Source: CAJQQY01 sp964352225
GTDB lineage: Bacteria > Bacteroidota > Bacteroidia > Chitinophagales > Saprospiraceae
Length of the DNA: 6,531 nt
NCBI GenBank assembly: GCA_964352225.1
Contig: CAYGRM010000377.1
Coordinates: 1 to 6,531, forward strand
Direction of reading: 5' to 3'
The position numbers and the translations under genes were made by a program. Below are positions 5,601-6,531 of this stretch, piece by piece. The notes beneath the pieces are model-generated. The model was not told the origin of the DNA. It searched no databases and saw only the letters and a list, made by a program, of their open reading frames with translations. Within the stretch, counting starts at the first letter, position 1. The number at the start of each line of letters is the position of its first letter.

Positions 5601-6452
5601 ATGATAAACTTAAAAAACATTTCCTTCGGCTATAAAAAAAATAAGCCCCTCTTCAAAAGCCTTAACCTCAAGTTGGAGCAAGGAAATATCTACGGACTCT
5701 TGGGTAAAAATGGTGCAGGAAAAACAACCATGATGAAATTAATCGCAGGATTGATTTTTCCAAAAGGAGGCGATCTTGATGTCATGGGATTTGTTCCACA
5801 AGATCGTCAGCCACAATTTTTAGCAGACGTTTATTTTATTCACGAAGAACTTTATGTGCCTAAAATAAAAGTCAGCACCTACGAAAAAACGTATGCTCCA
5901 TTTTATCCAAATTTTGATCACGTAGCTTTTGATAGTTATTTATCTGAGTTTGGTTTAGAAAAAAGTAAGAAGATGACTGAGATGTCATATGGTCAAAAGA
6001 AAAAGGTTTTGCTCAGTTTTGGATTGGCGTGCAATTCTAAATTATTGATTTTGGATGAGCCGACCAATGGGTTAGATATTCCTTCCAAAAGTCAGTTTCG
6101 AAAATTATTGGCTAAGTCCATTTCTGAAGAAAGAACTTTTATTATCTCTACTCATCAAGTGCGAGACATGGCAAATCTGATTGATCCAATTATTATTCTA
6201 GAAGATGGTGAAATCATTTTTCAAGAGAATCTTTATGAGGTTTCAAAAAAATTATACTTCGATATTTCTTATCGAACCGCTGAACCTGAAAATGTGATGC
6301 ATGCCGAGCGACTGCCTGGAGCTTACCGAACGGTGACTGAAAACACCAATGGTGCCGAGTCTGAAATTGAACTCGAAGCATTGTTCAATACGGTAATTAC
6401 AAATCGTCAAAAAATTAGCGAACTCTTTAAAACCAACTCAACTCATGAATAA
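5601..6452 (+). CDS. ABC transporter ATP-binding protein (YtrB/EcsA-like)
   Basis: This 283-residue ABC ATPase powers a transporter whose membrane part begins in the next gene. Walker A is GKNGAGKTT (G35-T43) and the Q-loop is probably VPQ (Gln67). The signature is MSYGQKKK (S129-Q132), so Tyr replaces the first Gly of LSGGQ. Walker B is LLILDEP (D152, E153), the D-loop is NGLD (156-159) and the switch His is His185 in STHQ. The Walker A to signature distance (~87 residues) is normal. A ~80-residue C-terminal extension follows the core. The SYGQKKK type signature and the short two-gene context resemble YtrB/EcsA-like ATPases of Bacteroidota, often under GntR control. The ATG follows an AT-rich leader without a Shine-Dalgarno sequence. 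The last 8 bp overlap the permease gene, implying translational coupling. The substrate is unknown; efflux or membrane-stress roles are typical of the group. Confidence 0.93.
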   Translation: MINLKNISFGYKKNKPLFKSLNLKLEQGNIYGLLGKNGAGKTTMMKLIAGLIFPKGGDLDVMGFVPQDRQPQFLADVYFIHEELYVPKIKVSTYEKTYAPFYPNFDHVAFDSYLSEFGLEKSKKMTEMSYGQKKKVLLSFGLACNSKLLILDEPTNGLDIPSKSQFRKLLAKSISEERTFIISTHQVRDMANLIDPIIILEDGEIIFQENLYEVSKKLYFDISYRTAEPENVMHAERLPGAYRTVTENTNGAESEIELEALFNTVITNRQKISELFKTNSTHE

Positions 6453-6531
6453 TACATTTGACTTTAATCGTTTTTCCCTACTACTCAAAAAAGAGTTGTG
6501 GTCGGGAAATAAAAAACCCCTTATCATAGGA
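6445..6531 (+). CDS. ABC transporter permease, N-terminal fragment (runs off right edge)
   Basis: ATG 6445 lies inside the end of the ATPase gene (8-bp overlap, +2 relative frame) and opens a frame that stays open to the window end, 29 codons. The peptide begins MNNTFDFNRFSLLLKKELW and then turns hydrophobic (PLIIG). A start with an N-R-F-x-L-L-x-K pattern just before the first membrane segment is familiar from Bacteroidota ABC permeases encoded after YtrB-like ATPases. Only the cytoplasmic N-terminus is visible, so the number of membrane segments and the substrate cannot be judged. Confidence 0.82.
   Translation, partial: MNNTFDFNRFSLLLKKELWSGNKKPLIIG

Overview
The window is AT-rich, its starts lack Shine-Dalgarno sequences, and two intergenic regions contain TTTG / TAnnTTTG-like promoter elements. 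With the protein families present, this points to the Bacteroidota (Saprospiria, Cytophagia or Flavobacteriia); the genus cannot be told from the sequence alone.

Positions 1-3187 (minus strand) hold one uninterrupted reading frame of at least 1062 codons that runs off the left edge. It joins a whole PlsB-like glycerol-3-phosphate acyltransferase, a HAD-IB (SerB-like) phosphatase and a PlsC-like lysophosphatidate acyltransferase in one chain. Facing away from it, across a spacer with repeated dyads resembling operators, is a lipase-like alpha/beta hydrolase (plus, about 3505-4287). Together they look like a two-gene acyl-glycerol module: one protein builds acylated glycerol phosphates, and possibly dephosphorylates them, and the other probably cleaves acyl esters. 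The arrangement recalls the mycobacterial plsB2 / HAD-PlsC / WS-DGAT / lipQ cluster.

Positions 4288-4521 separate the hydrolase from a convergent gene. They carry a bidirectional hairpin terminator and a 131-bp inverted-repeat element flanked by perfect 8-bp direct repeats, which fits a small non-autonomous transposable element. Next comes a LysE/RhtB-type membrane exporter (minus, 4522-5199). A large 80-nt hairpin of TGATGAG-like units starts 12 bp upstream of its start codon.

Positions 5200-5600 are non-coding. They contain that hairpin, a candidate Bacteroidota promoter overlapped by GntR/YtrA-like dyads, and a stretch with no recognised gene. From 5601 an operon runs rightward: an ABC ATPase (5601-6452), then an ABC permease start that overlaps it by 8 bp (6445 to the right edge). 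The likely design is a small GntR-controlled ABC transporter operon. No RNA genes, CRISPR arrays or complete insertion sequences were seen.
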